A stretch of 64,000 nt of DNA from Flavobacterium limi (lineage in GTDB: Bacteria > Bacteroidota > Bacteroidia > Flavobacteriales > Flavobacteriaceae), in the NCBI RefSeq assembly GCF_010645075.1, contig NZ_JAADZV010000001.1, positions 496,001-560,000 of the forward strand. The letters run 5' to 3'. Shown here piece by piece: positions 45,808 to 54,041 of this stretch. A program made the position numbers and the translations under genes. The notes under the pieces were generated by a model. It was not told the DNA's origin. It was given only the letters and a program-made list of their open reading frames with translations, and did not search any database. Numbering within the stretch: the first letter of the stretch is position 1; each line of letters starts with the position of its first letter.

Positions 45808-47888
45808 AAATTGCCCTATTTGGACCTGAAAGCACAGGGAAAACCACATTGGCAAAACAGCTTGCAGATCATTATGAAACCGAATGGGTTCCTGAATTTG
45901 CACGTGATTATTTGCAGGCTAAATGGGATAAAAACCAGCAGCTTTGCACCGAAAGGGATATGATGCCTATTGCGTATGGGCAGGTAGTATTAGAAAACGA
46001 AAAGCTGGATACTGCTCAAAAATATTTGTTTTGCGATACTAACTTAATGGTAACAAAAGTTTTTTCTGAGGTTTATTATGGAAGTTGCAATCCACTTTTA
46101 AACGAAGCAGCTTTAGCGCATGAATATGATTTGTTTTTTCTTACCGATATTGATGTTCCCTGGGAAAAAGATGATATTCGTGACACTCCAAATAAAAGAG
46201 AAACTGTTTTCTCTGTTTTTAAACAAACTTTAATAGATAACAATAAACCATTTATCACGATTTCAGGCGATAAGGAAAGGCGTTTGGCAAAAGCTACTGC
46301 TATTATCGATAATCTGACTATTGCTAAAAGAAAAGGATTTTCGTCAGCAGATTTTGTAGAAATCTATAATCATGGAATTCCTTTCGAGAATATTCTAAAA
46401 CAGCTTAAAATTTTTAAAAAAGGAATTGCTAAAAGTAATTTAATAAGTCCGGCAACTGTTAATAACGGAATTTTAAGTTTGTCAACTGCTGATTTTGAAG
46501 AAAAAGCTGCCTTTTTTGATGCACATAAAGGATGTTTTAAAATATGCAAATTTATTCCGGCATCTGGTGCTGCAACCAGAATGTTTAAGTTTTTAATTGC
46601 CTTTTTAAATAATTACGATATCGAAAAAGAAACCATTAATTCCTATATCAATAGAAATAAAGACAATGATTTGTCTATTTTTATTGTTGGGATGGATAAA
46701 TTCCCCTTTTTTAAAGCGGTATATAAAAAACTGAAAGAAATTTATCCTGATTTTGATACTTTAGAAAGGGATTATAAAAATTATTATTTTATAAAATTAT
46801 TATTATCTCCCGATTACTTCAATTTTGCCAATAAACCAAAAGCGGTTTTGCCTTTTCATAAATATAAAACCCATATTGCTAATCCGATTGAAGAGCACCT
46901 GAATGAATGTGTGCATTATGCAGAGACTAATAAAACTTCTAATTTGCACTTTACAGTTTCAGAAGCACATCGTGAATTATTTGAAAATGCAATTGCTGAA
47001 GTTAAAGAGAAAGTTGAATCGGCATCAGGAACGCAGATAAATATCAGTTTCTCTTATCAAAACAAACAAACAGATTCTATCGCCGTAGATGTAAAAGATA
47101 ATGTTTTCAGAAGTCAGAAAGGATCTTTTATTTTCAGGCCTGGAGGGCATGGAGCATTAATTGAAAATTTGAATAATATTGATGCGGACATTATTTTTAT
47201 AAAAAATATTGACAATGTGATTCAAAATAATATAGATAAAACTACTTTATACAAAAAAGCATTAGCCGGGATTTTAATAGAAGCACAGCAAAAAGTTTTT
47301 GGTTATTTGAATGCGATAGAAAACGAAGAAATTAAGGACCAAGATATCGAAGAAATTGTTAAGTTTTTAATGCAAAGACTTAATATAGAAATTACTGGAG
47401 ACTTTAATAAGTTTACTTTTGAAAATAAAATCAATAAAATAAAAGAATTGCTTGACAGACCAATTCGTGTTTGCGGAATGGTTAAAAATGAAGGTGAAGC
47501 CGGTGGAGGGCCTTTTTGGATCAGAAATGACAAAGGCGAAATTTCATTGCAGATAGTGGAAAGTTCGCAAGTTGATTTAAGCAATAAAAAGCAAAAGTCA
47601 ATTTTAGAAAATGCAACCCATTTTAATCCGGTTGATTTGGTTTGCGGAACCAAGAATTACAAGGGAGAACAGTTTAATCTGGAAGAATTTGTAGATCAAA
47701 ACACAGGATTTATCGTAGAAAAAAGCGCAGAAGGTAAAATAGTCAAAAACTACGAATTACCGGGATTATGGAACGGAGGAATGTCTAATTGGCTTACGAT
47801 ATTTGTTGCGGTTCCATTAATAACGTTTAATCCGGTAAAAACTGTAAATGACTTATTAAAACCGCCACATCAGCCCAATAAAAAATAA
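45768..47888 (+). CDS. NadR-like ATPase/kinase fused to DUF4301
   Basis: 706 residues in one uninterrupted frame. Residues ~12-185: NadR-type P-loop kinase, with GPESTGKTTLAKQL (Walker A), EWVPEFARDYL and FLTDIDVPWEKDDIRD, like ribosylnicotinamide kinases. Residues ~192-706: a DUF4301-like domain, beginning FSSADFVEIYNHGIPFENI and including FIPASGAATRMFKFL and FRPGGHGALIENLN, which looks nucleotidyltransferase-like (S-G-A-A-T-R-M and R-P-G-G-H-G are my inference). The two parts are usually, as I recall, separate genes. Start ATG 45768 overlaps pnuC by 40 nt; the stop overlaps arfB by 1 nt. DUF4301 function is unknown. Confidence 0.78.
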   Translation: MEKNLRQQKTNIIKIALFGPESTGKTTLAKQLADHYETEWVPEFARDYLQAKWDKNQQLCTERDMMPIAYGQVVLENEKLDTAQKYLFCDTNLMVTKVFSEVYYGSCNPLLNEAALAHEYDLFFLTDIDVPWEKDDIRDTPNKRETVFSVFKQTLIDNNKPFITISGDKERRLAKATAIIDNLTIAKRKGFSSADFVEIYNHGIPFENILKQLKIFKKGIAKSNLISPATVNNGILSLSTADFEEKAAFFDAHKGCFKICKFIPASGAATRMFKFLIAFLNNYDIEKETINSYINRNKDNDLSIFIVGMDKFPFFKAVYKKLKEIYPDFDTLERDYKNYYFIKLLLSPDYFNFANKPKAVLPFHKYKTHIANPIEEHLNECVHYAETNKTSNLHFTVSEAHRELFENAIAEVKEKVESASGTQINISFSYQNKQTDSIAVDVKDNVFRSQKGSFIFRPGGHGALIENLNNIDADIIFIKNIDNVIQNNIDKTTLYKKALAGILIEAQQKVFGYLNAIENEEIKDQDIEEIVKFLMQRLNIEITGDFNKFTFENKINKIKELLDRPIRVCGMVKNEGEAGGGPFWIRNDKGEISLQIVESSQVDLSNKKQKSILENATHFNPVDLVCGTKNYKGEQFNLEEFVDQNTGFIVEKSAEGKIVKNYELPGLWNGGMSNWLTIFVAVPLITFNPVKTVNDLLKPPHQPNKK

Positions 47889-48292
47889 TGAACGTTGAAA
47901 AAATCATATCAGAATTAAATTTCAAAGCGGTAAGAAGTAGTGGTGCAGGTGGACAAAACGTGAATAAAGTGTCCTCAAAAGTTGTACTTTCTTTCGACCT
48001 GAATGCTTCTCAAGCCTTGTCTGAAGAAGAAAAATTAATTTTGCAGACCAATATTGCACCACGTTTAACTACAGAAAACATTCTGATTTTAAATTGCGAC
48101 GAAGACAGAAGCCAGATTAAAAACAAAGATATTGTCATAAAACGCTTTTTAGAAATTATCCAAAAAGGATTATATGTACCGAAAGTTAGAAAGGCAACAA
48201 AAGTTCCGAAATCGGTAATTAAAAAAAGAATCAAGGATAAGAAGAATATTTCTGAAATTAAACAATCTCGTAAAAAACCCAGATTGGATTAA
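47888..48292 (+). CDS. arfB: Alternative ribosome-rescue factor ArfB (peptidyl-tRNA hydrolase)
   Basis: 134 residues. RF-1-like domain with catalytic GGQ in SSGAGGQNVNKV and a Lys/Arg-rich C-terminal tail (KKRIKDKKN...RKKPRLD) that enters the empty mRNA channel. Releases nascent chains from stalled ribosomes. Its ATG shares one base with the stop of the upstream fusion gene (TAATG). Confidence 0.93.
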   Translation: MNVEKIISELNFKAVRSSGAGGQNVNKVSSKVVLSFDLNASQALSEEEKLILQTNIAPRLTTENILILNCDEDRSQIKNKDIVIKRFLEIIQKGLYVPKVRKATKVPKSVIKKRIKDKKNISEIKQSRKKPRLD

Positions 48293-48351
48293 GTTCAAAT
48301 CTCACATCGAATTTAATTTTTGTGATTGATATTGATTTTAGCCATTGCTTT

Positions 48352-48382
48352 TTGATTTTAGCAATTTTAAACACTACTTTTG
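48352..48382 (+). promoter_or_regulatory. Promoter of the TPP-riboswitch transcript
   Basis: TTG (48352-48354), 20-nt spacer, TACTTTTG (48375-48382); transcript start would be about 48389, immediately before the riboswitch. Confidence 0.8.
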
Positions 48383-48390
48383 CACTGTCT

Positions 48391-48464
48391 CAAAGGGGTG
48401 CTCTAAATAACGAGCTGAGATCATACCCAAAGAACCTGAGCGAGTAATGTTGCTAAGGGAAAAA
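48391..48464 (+). promoter_or_regulatory. TPP (THI-box) riboswitch
   Basis: Carries the consensus blocks in order: aaggggtgctc, gctgagat, acccaaagaacctga, gtaatgttgct and aagggaaaa. It lies between a promoter and the TonB receptor gene, with about 97 nt from its end to the ATG. No strong terminator hairpin is visible in that stretch, so control may act on translation. Confidence 0.93.
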
Positions 48465-48561
48465 CGACAACCATTTTAGTATAAAACTATATTTTGTCGG
48501 GAACACATTTATTAATTTAACCAAAAGAATAATTCCCCCTTTTATTCGTAATTCTTTACGG

Positions 48562-50712
48562 ATGAAAACTTTTTTCAAAGGTACTGAGGTACTAAGTTAC
48601 AAAGGTTCGAAGTTGAACCAAAAGTCTATTTTCTACTTTCTGTTTGCTATTTTCTTTACTTTTTCGGCATTTGCACAAGAGGAGGATTCAACCAAAGTTA
48701 ATCAGTTGGATAATGTATTGGTTTCTGCTGTTCGTGTTACTACAAAAACACCGGTGAGTTTTAGCAATATGGATAAAAAAGAAATCAAATACAGGAATTT
48801 AGGCCAGGATATTCCAATTTTAATGAATTATCTTCCATCAGTAGTAACCACCTCTGATGCCGGAAACGGAATGGGTTATACAGGAATACGAGTACGTGGG
48901 AGCGATGCTACAAGAGTAAATGTAACCATAAACGGAATTCCCTATAATGATGCCGAAAGCCAGGGGACTTTTTGGGTAAACATGCCTGATTTTGCTTCTT
49001 CAGTAGAAAGTCTGCAGTTACAGCGTGGAGTTGGAACGTCAACCAATGGCTCAGGAGCTTTTGGTGCCAGTTTAAACATGCTTACAGATAATTATGCTAC
49101 AAAAGCAAGTGGTGAAGTTTCAAGTTCTTACGGAACTTTTAATTCGAATAAAAACACCGTGAAATTTAGCACAGGCTTGTTAAATGATCATTTTGAACTT
49201 GCAGGACGTTTGTCTACAATGAAATCTGATGGTTATGTTGACAGAGCAAGTTCGGATTTAAAATCGTATTTTTTACAGGGAACTTATGTTGGAAAAACGA
49301 CTTTGATTAAAGCACTTGTTTTCGGCGGTACTCAAAAAACGTATCAATCCTGGAACGGAATTGATGCTGAGAAATTAAATGATGACCGTCAATACAATTC
49401 TGCAGGAGAATATACAGATGAAGCAGGAAAAACCCGCTATTACGATAATGAAACCGATAATTACAATCAGGATCATTATCAGCTGCACTGGAGTGAATCA
49501 TTCTCTGATAAATGGAGTACGAATTTAGCTTTTCATTATACTAGAGGAAAAGGATATTACGAAAATTATAAAGAAGATGCCGATATGGCTGATTATGGTT
49601 TGCTTCCTGTTGATGCGATAAACACAACTGATTTGGTACGTCAGAAATGGTTAGACAATGATTTTTACGGAACTACTTTTTCTGCGAAATACAAAGATGA
49701 AAAACTGGATGTTATACTTGGCGGAGGCTGGAATAAATATGAGGGAGATCATTTTGGAAAAGTAATCTGGGCAAGATATGCTTCACAATCGGAGTTGGGA
49801 GATCACTACTACGATGATTTTTCAACAAAAAGGGACGGAAATATTTTTGCAAAAGTTAATTACCAGATAGTTGATAAATTAAGTTTTTATGGTGATCTGC
49901 AATACCGAAATGTAAATTACACAGCCAATAGCTGGGAAACAGGTCTGGTAGATGATACTTTTGATTTCTTTAATCCAAAAGCAGGTCTGAACTTTGAAAT
50001 CAATCAAAAAAACACACTTTATTTTTCATATGCCCGGGCAAATCGTGAACCAAACAGAACCGATTATGAAGGAGGAAATGTAAAACCCGAAAAATTGAAT
50101 GATTTTGAATTAGGATGGAGGTTCAATTCAGAAAAGTTCCAATTGAATTCTAATCTATACTACATGAGATATAAAGACCAGTTGATTTTAACCGGAACAT
50201 TAGATGATGTTGGGAATCCAATTCGTTCAAACACAGATAAAAGCTATCGTTTAGGACTTGAAGTTGATGCAACTATAAAACTTTCAGATAAATTTATTGT
50301 TAGGCCAAACTTTACAGTAAGCAGTAATAAAAATGTTGATTTAGATGTAGAAGGTCAAAATTACGGGACAACAGATATTGCGTATTCGCCTTCAGTTATT
50401 GCAGGAAACATAATCGTGTACAGCCCGATTCAGGATTTGCATATTTCGTTATTACAGAAATATGTTGGAGAACAATACATGAACAATATCGAGTTGCCGG
50501 CTGCGAAACTTGCTGATTATTTTGTGAACGATTTGAATGTTTCTTTTGAAATTAAACCAGCATCTATTTTCAAATCAATAATGATTACAGGATTGGTTAA
50601 TAATATTTTAGATAAAAAGTATGTTTCAAATGGAGCTATGTGGGATGTTTACCCGTATTATTATCCGCAGGCCGGAATCAATATCTTAGCCGGACTGACA
50701 TTGAAATTCTAA
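48562..50712 (+). CDS. TonB-dependent receptor, probable thiamine uptake
   Basis: 716 residues. Plug domain ~50-165 (DNVLVSAVRVT TonB-box-like start, GIRVRGSDATRVNVTINGIPYNDAESQG), then a 22-strand barrel to the C-terminal aromatic strand ILAGLTLKF. Control by a TPP riboswitch points to thiamine or a thiamine precursor. The signal peptide is odd: ~20 polar residues (MKTFFKGTEVLSYKGSKLNQ) precede the hydrophobic core IFYFLFAIFFTFSAFAQ. The DNA encoding the extra residues (aaaggtactgaggtacta...) resembles flavobacterial tandem repeats. The ATG 48562 is the first usable start after the riboswitch. Confidence 0.9.
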   Translation: MKTFFKGTEVLSYKGSKLNQKSIFYFLFAIFFTFSAFAQEEDSTKVNQLDNVLVSAVRVTTKTPVSFSNMDKKEIKYRNLGQDIPILMNYLPSVVTTSDAGNGMGYTGIRVRGSDATRVNVTINGIPYNDAESQGTFWVNMPDFASSVESLQLQRGVGTSTNGSGAFGASLNMLTDNYATKASGEVSSSYGTFNSNKNTVKFSTGLLNDHFELAGRLSTMKSDGYVDRASSDLKSYFLQGTYVGKTTLIKALVFGGTQKTYQSWNGIDAEKLNDDRQYNSAGEYTDEAGKTRYYDNETDNYNQDHYQLHWSESFSDKWSTNLAFHYTRGKGYYENYKEDADMADYGLLPVDAINTTDLVRQKWLDNDFYGTTFSAKYKDEKLDVILGGGWNKYEGDHFGKVIWARYASQSELGDHYYDDFSTKRDGNIFAKVNYQIVDKLSFYGDLQYRNVNYTANSWETGLVDDTFDFFNPKAGLNFEINQKNTLYFSYARANREPNRTDYEGGNVKPEKLNDFELGWRFNSEKFQLNSNLYYMRYKDQLILTGTLDDVGNPIRSNTDKSYRLGLEVDATIKLSDKFIVRPNFTVSSNKNVDLDVEGQNYGTTDIAYSPSVIAGNIIVYSPIQDLHISLLQKYVGEQYMNNIELPAAKLADYFVNDLNVSFEIKPASIFKSIMITGLVNNILDKKYVSNGAMWDVYPYYYPQAGINILAGLTLKF

Positions 50713-50723
50713 AAAATACTTCC

Positions 50724-50767
50724 AAAACAAAAGCCTGAAAGTTTAAAATTTCCAGGCTTTTGTTTTT
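50724..50767. terminator. Bidirectional terminator
   Basis: aaaacaaaagcctgaaa / tttccaggcttttgtttt, T-runs on both sides, between the convergent TonB receptor and Rieske-like genes. Confidence 0.85.
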
Positions 50768-51189
50768 TAATTATAAACATGTATCAAATTACCGTTTACT
50801 GTAACCCGATACTGTTTCATGGGATATTCTTCTTTTGCATATCCAAGTCCCGAATATAAGTTGTATTGGCTTTTGTCACAGGAACAAACGGCATTTATAC
50901 CGTCGAGTGTCATTGCTTTACACGACATTGCAGACTGGTTTGGACACGCGGCATCAAAAGCGTTGTACATTCCCTCACCCACTTTCATAACAATGACGCC
51001 TTGAGCACCTTGATTAGGAATTAATACAGGATTGCTGAGATGAAGAAGTCCATTGTATAATGGAAAACTGGTGTTGATTTCTATATCAACACGATAATTT
51101 GGTATGTTTGGGTTTTTATTGTTAATACTATTATCGCTGCACGAAAAAAGTACTGAAATAAAAAGGAGTAAAAGCCAGTTTTTTTTCAT
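50767..51189 (-). CDS. Rieske-fold-like lipoprotein lacking the His ligands
   Basis: 140 residues. Lipoprotein signal (lipobox LFSC, Cys 17). The rest resembles the small Rieske [2Fe-2S] fold: NAFDAACPNQ, a Cys in SAMSCKAM, VCSCDKSQYNLYSG, then strands to KQYRVTVNGNLIHVY. Rieske proteins need C-x-H and C-x2-H; here the positions read C-P-N and C-S-C-D, so both His are absent and a normal cluster is unlikely. The remaining Cys might form disulfides. Role unknown. Convergent with the TonB receptor, divergent from greA. Confidence 0.65.
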   Translation of the reverse strand: MKKNWLLLLFISVLFSCSDNSINNKNPNIPNYRVDIEINTSFPLYNGLLHLSNPVLIPNQGAQGVIVMKVGEGMYNAFDAACPNQSAMSCKAMTLDGINAVCSCDKSQYNLYSGLGYAKEEYPMKQYRVTVNGNLIHVYN

Positions 51190-51282
51190 AAGTTGTAATG
51201 GGAATTAGTGAAACAAAAATAATTTATTTGCTTTTGAATTCTATATGATTAACATATAATTATGTACTCTAAAAAATAATAC

Positions 51283-51290
51283 TATATTTG
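51283..51290 (+). promoter_or_regulatory. -7 box of greA
   Basis: TATATTTG, exact; predicted start near 51297. No clear TTG at -33. Confidence 0.65.
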
Positions 51291-51298
51291 TAATAAGA

Positions 51299-51323
51299 AA
51301 AATCCCGTCCCGATGGGATTTTT
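51299..51323 (+). terminator. Leader terminator/attenuator in front of greA
   Basis: aaaaatccc / gggattttt hairpin followed by T6, lying between the greA promoter box and the greA ATG. Since the upstream gene is on the other strand, it does not serve an upstream plus-strand operon. Confidence 0.7.
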
Positions 51324-51347
51324 TGTATTTATATAAACGATGAAGTT

Positions 51348-51824
51348 ATGAGTAAAGTATCTTATTATACCGCAGACGGTTTAAAAAAATTAAAAGATGA
51401 ATTGGAGCATTTAAAGAGTGTAATGCGTCCGAAGGCATCTCAGGATATAGCAGAAGCAAGAGACAAAGGCGATTTATCTGAAAACGCCGAATACGATGCT
51501 GCAAAAGAGGCGCAGGGTTTATTAGAAATGAGAATTGCGAAGCTGGAAGAAGTTTATGCAAATGCAAGATTAATTGATGAATCCCAATTGGATGTTTCTA
51601 AAGTTTTGGTTCTTTCGAGTGTGAAAATCAAAAACCAGAGCAACGGAATGGAAATGAAATATACACTTGTTGCAGAAAGTGAAGCCGATTTAAAAACCGG
51701 GAAAATTTCGGTAACTTCTCCTATTGGAAAAGGACTTTTAGGAAAATCAGTTGGTGAAGTAGCAGAAATAACTGTACCAAATGGTGTTTTGAAATTTGAA
51801 ATTCTTGAAATTTCAAGAGACTAA
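51348..51824 (+). CDS. greA: Transcription elongation factor GreA
   Basis: 158 residues. N-terminal coiled coil (~1-78) with the acidic tip SENAEYDAAKEAQG that enters the RNA polymerase secondary channel and stimulates cleavage of backtracked RNA; C-terminal FKBP-like domain (SPIGKGLLGKSVGEVAEI). Standard length. First gene of an operon with the HIT gene 11 nt downstream. Confidence 0.97.
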   Translation: MSKVSYYTADGLKKLKDELEHLKSVMRPKASQDIAEARDKGDLSENAEYDAAKEAQGLLEMRIAKLEEVYANARLIDESQLDVSKVLVLSSVKIKNQSNGMEMKYTLVAESEADLKTGKISVTSPIGKGLLGKSVGEVAEITVPNGVLKFEILEISRD

Positions 51825-51835
51825 CATATTAGAAG

Positions 51836-52225
51836 ATGAGTTCGATATTTACCAAAATAGTAAACGGAGAAATTCCTGCCTATAAAATTGCCGAAGACGA
51901 TAATTTTTTAGCTTTTTTAGATGTAAATCCAAATGCTAAAGGACACACGCTATGTATTCCAAAACAGGAAATTGATAAGATTTTTGATATAGAGGATGAA
52001 CTGTATTTGGGATTGATGAAATTTTCTAAAAGGATCGCAATTGCTCTGGAAAAAACTATTCCCTGCAAAAGAGTTGGTATGGCAGTTGTAGGTTTAGAAG
52101 TTCCTCATGCACACGTACATTTGATTCCGTTAAACGAAATGGATGAAATGCGTTTTATCAATAAGGTATCACTTTCTAAAGATGAGTTTGAAGCTTTGGC
52201 AAAACAAATCCAGTCGAATTTGTAA
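51836..52225 (+). CDS. HIT family hydrolase
   Basis: 129 residues. Histidine-triad protein of the Hint/PKCI type: FTKIVNGEIPAYKIAEDDNFLAFLD, NPNAKGHTLCIPK and the catalytic HAHVHLIPL. Hydrolyses nucleotide phosphoramidates or similar. Second gene after greA. The mobile element starts 43 bp beyond its stop and pushed the operon's terminator to 57016. Confidence 0.94.
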   Translation: MSSIFTKIVNGEIPAYKIAEDDNFLAFLDVNPNAKGHTLCIPKQEIDKIFDIEDELYLGLMKFSKRIAIALEKTIPCKRVGMAVVGLEVPHAHVHLIPLNEMDEMRFINKVSLSKDEFEALAKQIQSNL

Positions 52226-52259
52226 TATAAACAAACCCTGATTTTGGTAATTGATAATT

Positions 52260-52267
52260 AAAAATAA
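52260..52267. repeat. 8-bp target duplication, left copy
   Basis: aaaaataa directly outside the left inverted end; identical to 57003-57010. Confidence 0.9.
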
Positions 52268-52292
52268 GGTAAGTATACCAATTTTACACCAG
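52268..52292 (+). repeat. Left terminal inverted repeat
   Basis: 25 bp beginning ggtaagtataccaatttta; pairs with 56978-57002, 22 of 25 matches, first 12 identical. Confidence 0.9.
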
Positions 52293-52320
52293 AACAAAAA
52301 TAAAAACAAATATTAACTTG

Positions 52321-52347
52321 AATCCATCTTTTTAGGTGGATTTTTAA
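52321..52347 (+). terminator. Terminator-like hairpin near the transposon left end
   Basis: aatccatc / ggtggatt with T5, ahead of the 84-aa gene. It would stop transcripts reading in from greA-HIT, or act as an attenuator for the 84-aa gene. Confidence 0.55.
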
Positions 52348-52359
52348 TTTATAGAAATT

Positions 52360-52614
52360 ATGGAAAATTTACAAACATTAACTAAAAAGCAGTTAATAGA
52401 TAAAATAGAAAATCAAAGGCTGAATAATCGAGGTAGATGGGAAATCGAAATAAAAAGAATATCGGATTTCAGATTTTTTAAGCAAATAGAATTACATGAT
52501 AAATTTACTATTATAATAAACTCTCCTCAATACACAGAGGTTGCAATATACATAACAACAAAAGAGTTAGTAGACCTACTTAAAACCTATAAAGATAACC
52601 TTAATAATCGATAG
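52360..52614 (+). CDS. Hypothetical protein, 84 aa (transposon cargo)
   Basis: 84 residues, no signal or membrane segment, charged. A helix at the N-terminus (NLQTLTKKQLIDKIENQRLN) is followed by strands (FTIIINSPQYTEVAIYITT) and a C-terminal helix. Family not recognised. It lies directly behind a terminator-like hairpin at the left end of the transposon. Its last 14 bp overlap the 3' end of the convergent 149-aa gene. Coding is supported by a clean start and by codon use similar to its neighbours only. Confidence 0.55.
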   Translation: MENLQTLTKKQLIDKIENQRLNNRGRWEIEIKRISDFRFFKQIELHDKFTIIINSPQYTEVAIYITTKELVDLLKTYKDNLNNR

Positions 52615-53050
52615 ACTCATGTGTAATTCCCATATTTCTTAATTGTTGGATATTTAATTCAGTTTTTGCTCCGTTTATTAGGATATTTATAGTTTTGTCA
52701 TTTTCCTCGTAACATTCGTAATTTTCAGAAAAAGCAATAAAAGCATAACGTCTGAAACTAAACTTTTCTATATTGGTAACATTAAAAGACTTTCTATCGC
52801 TTTCCATTAGGAAATTAAGTCCTATCTTTTTAAACACAATATTTAAATCATTCTCAATACAATTTACATATGTTTTATGCAGTAGTTTATCAATTGTCAA
52901 TATAGATAAGAAATCATCAATTTCAATCTCAGAATGATTATTGTAAGCTTTAATAACCCCTTTGTATATTTTATCTACTACTTCCTGATTAAAGTCATTA
53001 GAAGGAGAAATTTGAATATTCCTAAGAAATCGGATAGTTTTTGTTGACAT
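52601..53050 (-). CDS. Hypothetical protein, 149 aa (transposon cargo operon, last gene)
   Basis: 149 residues, soluble, no signal peptide: MSTKTIRFLRNIQISPSND, EIEIDDFLSILTIDKLLHKTY, KSFNVTNIEKFSFRRYAFIAF and NIQQLRNMGITHESIDY. Mixed alpha/beta; no motif recognised. It starts 14 nt downstream of the interrupted secreted-protein gene on the same strand, so it is the fourth gene of a minus-strand operon. A cytosolic product after three exported ones could be a partner or immunity-like protein; that is a guess. Confidence 0.6.
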   Translation of the reverse strand: MSTKTIRFLRNIQISPSNDFNQEVVDKIYKGVIKAYNNHSEIEIDDFLSILTIDKLLHKTYVNCIENDLNIVFKKIGLNFLMESDRKSFNVTNIEKFSFRRYAFIAFSENYECYEENDKTINILINGAKTELNIQQLRNMGITHESIDY

Positions 53051-53064
53051 AGATTTGAATTAAG

Positions 53065-53511
53065 TTAGAAGTTAAAGATATATTTATTAGTTGGTTTGTC
53101 GTTTTTATCAAAAGTATCAAATAAAATAACAGTTTTGAAATCTGCATAAATATAAACATTTCCAAAATAGGATGCATAAAAATAGTAATTGCCTTTTTTA
53201 TTGTAACCTTCTAACATTATATATCGAATAAGAGGTTCTTTAAAATGACTTCTTTTAAATGTTAGGTAATAATTGTTATAATTGATTTCGGAAGTGGTTG
53301 TATCGTTTGATACAAATACCTATTCTTCGTCAACAAATTTGTATTCATAAACTGATTTACACGCATGTTTACCTTTGTATTGGATAAGAGCATCAACAGT
53401 ATTTTGTTTTGCTGTTGGTAGGTAGAGTTTATTTACAGGGTCATCTATAGGAATTTCTTGCGAAAAAGAACTAAAAGAGAGGAACAAAATAGAATAAAGT
53501 ATTACTTTCAT
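53065..53511 (-). pseudogene. Secreted protein gene interrupted by an in-frame amber codon
   Basis: One frame of 149 codons with a single TAG at 53322-53320 (codon 64). Before it: a signal peptide (MKVILYSILFLSFSSFSQ) and a 45-residue mature part ending YEYKFVDEE. After it the same frame continues with normal composition for 84 codons (VFVSNDTTTSEINYNNYYL ... KPTNKYIFNF) to TAA at 53067-53065. A CAG-to-TAG change would explain it. The 63-residue product may still be made; readthrough is possible. Lies 3 nt after the 173-aa gene and 14 nt before the 149-aa gene. Family unknown. Confidence 0.75.
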
Positions 53512-53514
53512 ATA

Positions 53515-54036
53515 TTAGTTACAGTCTTTAAAGTTATCACAAGCTATTTTTAAAGCCCCTTTTGACAAAAAAGCTATTAAATCATTTGTTACCGTATCAT
53601 ACGATAAATCATACTTACCATAACGAATTTTATCTACGTAGGAAACATCAAACTCAGTAACTGACCTTTTACCTTCTTCATATGAATAACCTTTGCTCTT
53701 AGAACAGGCGTATATATACATGGTAGATTGTTGTATTTCATCTTTGATTCTTTGCAAATTAGCATTGTACTTGGATTGTTTAGACCCCAATGTTTTTTGC
53801 ACAACATCTAAGTTAATATTTGATTGAGGTTGTTGGATTTGATAACCATTACTATTACCTGTGCTATCATAATATTCCCATTGATTTAAGAGTGTATTGT
53901 ACTGTTTATAACCAGTCATGTTGCCCCGGTTGTCAAAATATTCATACCTTCTCATGAGGGAATTATATTTTTCAGTGACTGTTTGGGCAAAACAATTAAC
54001 TGATAGAAACAAAAAGAAATGATAAAAATACTTCAT
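53515..54036 (-). CDS. Secreted protein with a short tandem repeat (transposon cargo)
   Basis: 173 residues. Signal peptide ends NCFAQ. Residues ~23-65 hold two copies of a ~21-residue unit, EKYNSLMRRYEYFDNRGN-MTGY and KQYNTLLNQWEYYDSTGN-SNGY (Y-N-x-L-x-x-x-x-E-Y-x-D-x-x-G-N-x-x-G-Y). A helical C-terminal region (~75-173) has three Cys (YACSKSK, KIACDNFKDCN). No known family. Second gene of the cargo operon, 5 nt after the lipoprotein gene. Probably periplasmic. Confidence 0.7.
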   Translation of the reverse strand: MKYFYHFFLFLSVNCFAQTVTEKYNSLMRRYEYFDNRGNMTGYKQYNTLLNQWEYYDSTGNSNGYQIQQPQSNINLDVVQKTLGSKQSKYNANLQRIKDEIQQSTMYIYACSKSKGYSYEEGKRSVTEFDVSYVDKIRYGKYDLSYDTVTNDLIAFLSKGALKIACDNFKDCN

Positions 54037-54041
54037 GGTAT

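Noticed and set aside
47303..47653. Minus-strand frame of 116 codons
   Set aside because: Antisense shadow of the NadR/DUF4301 fusion gene.
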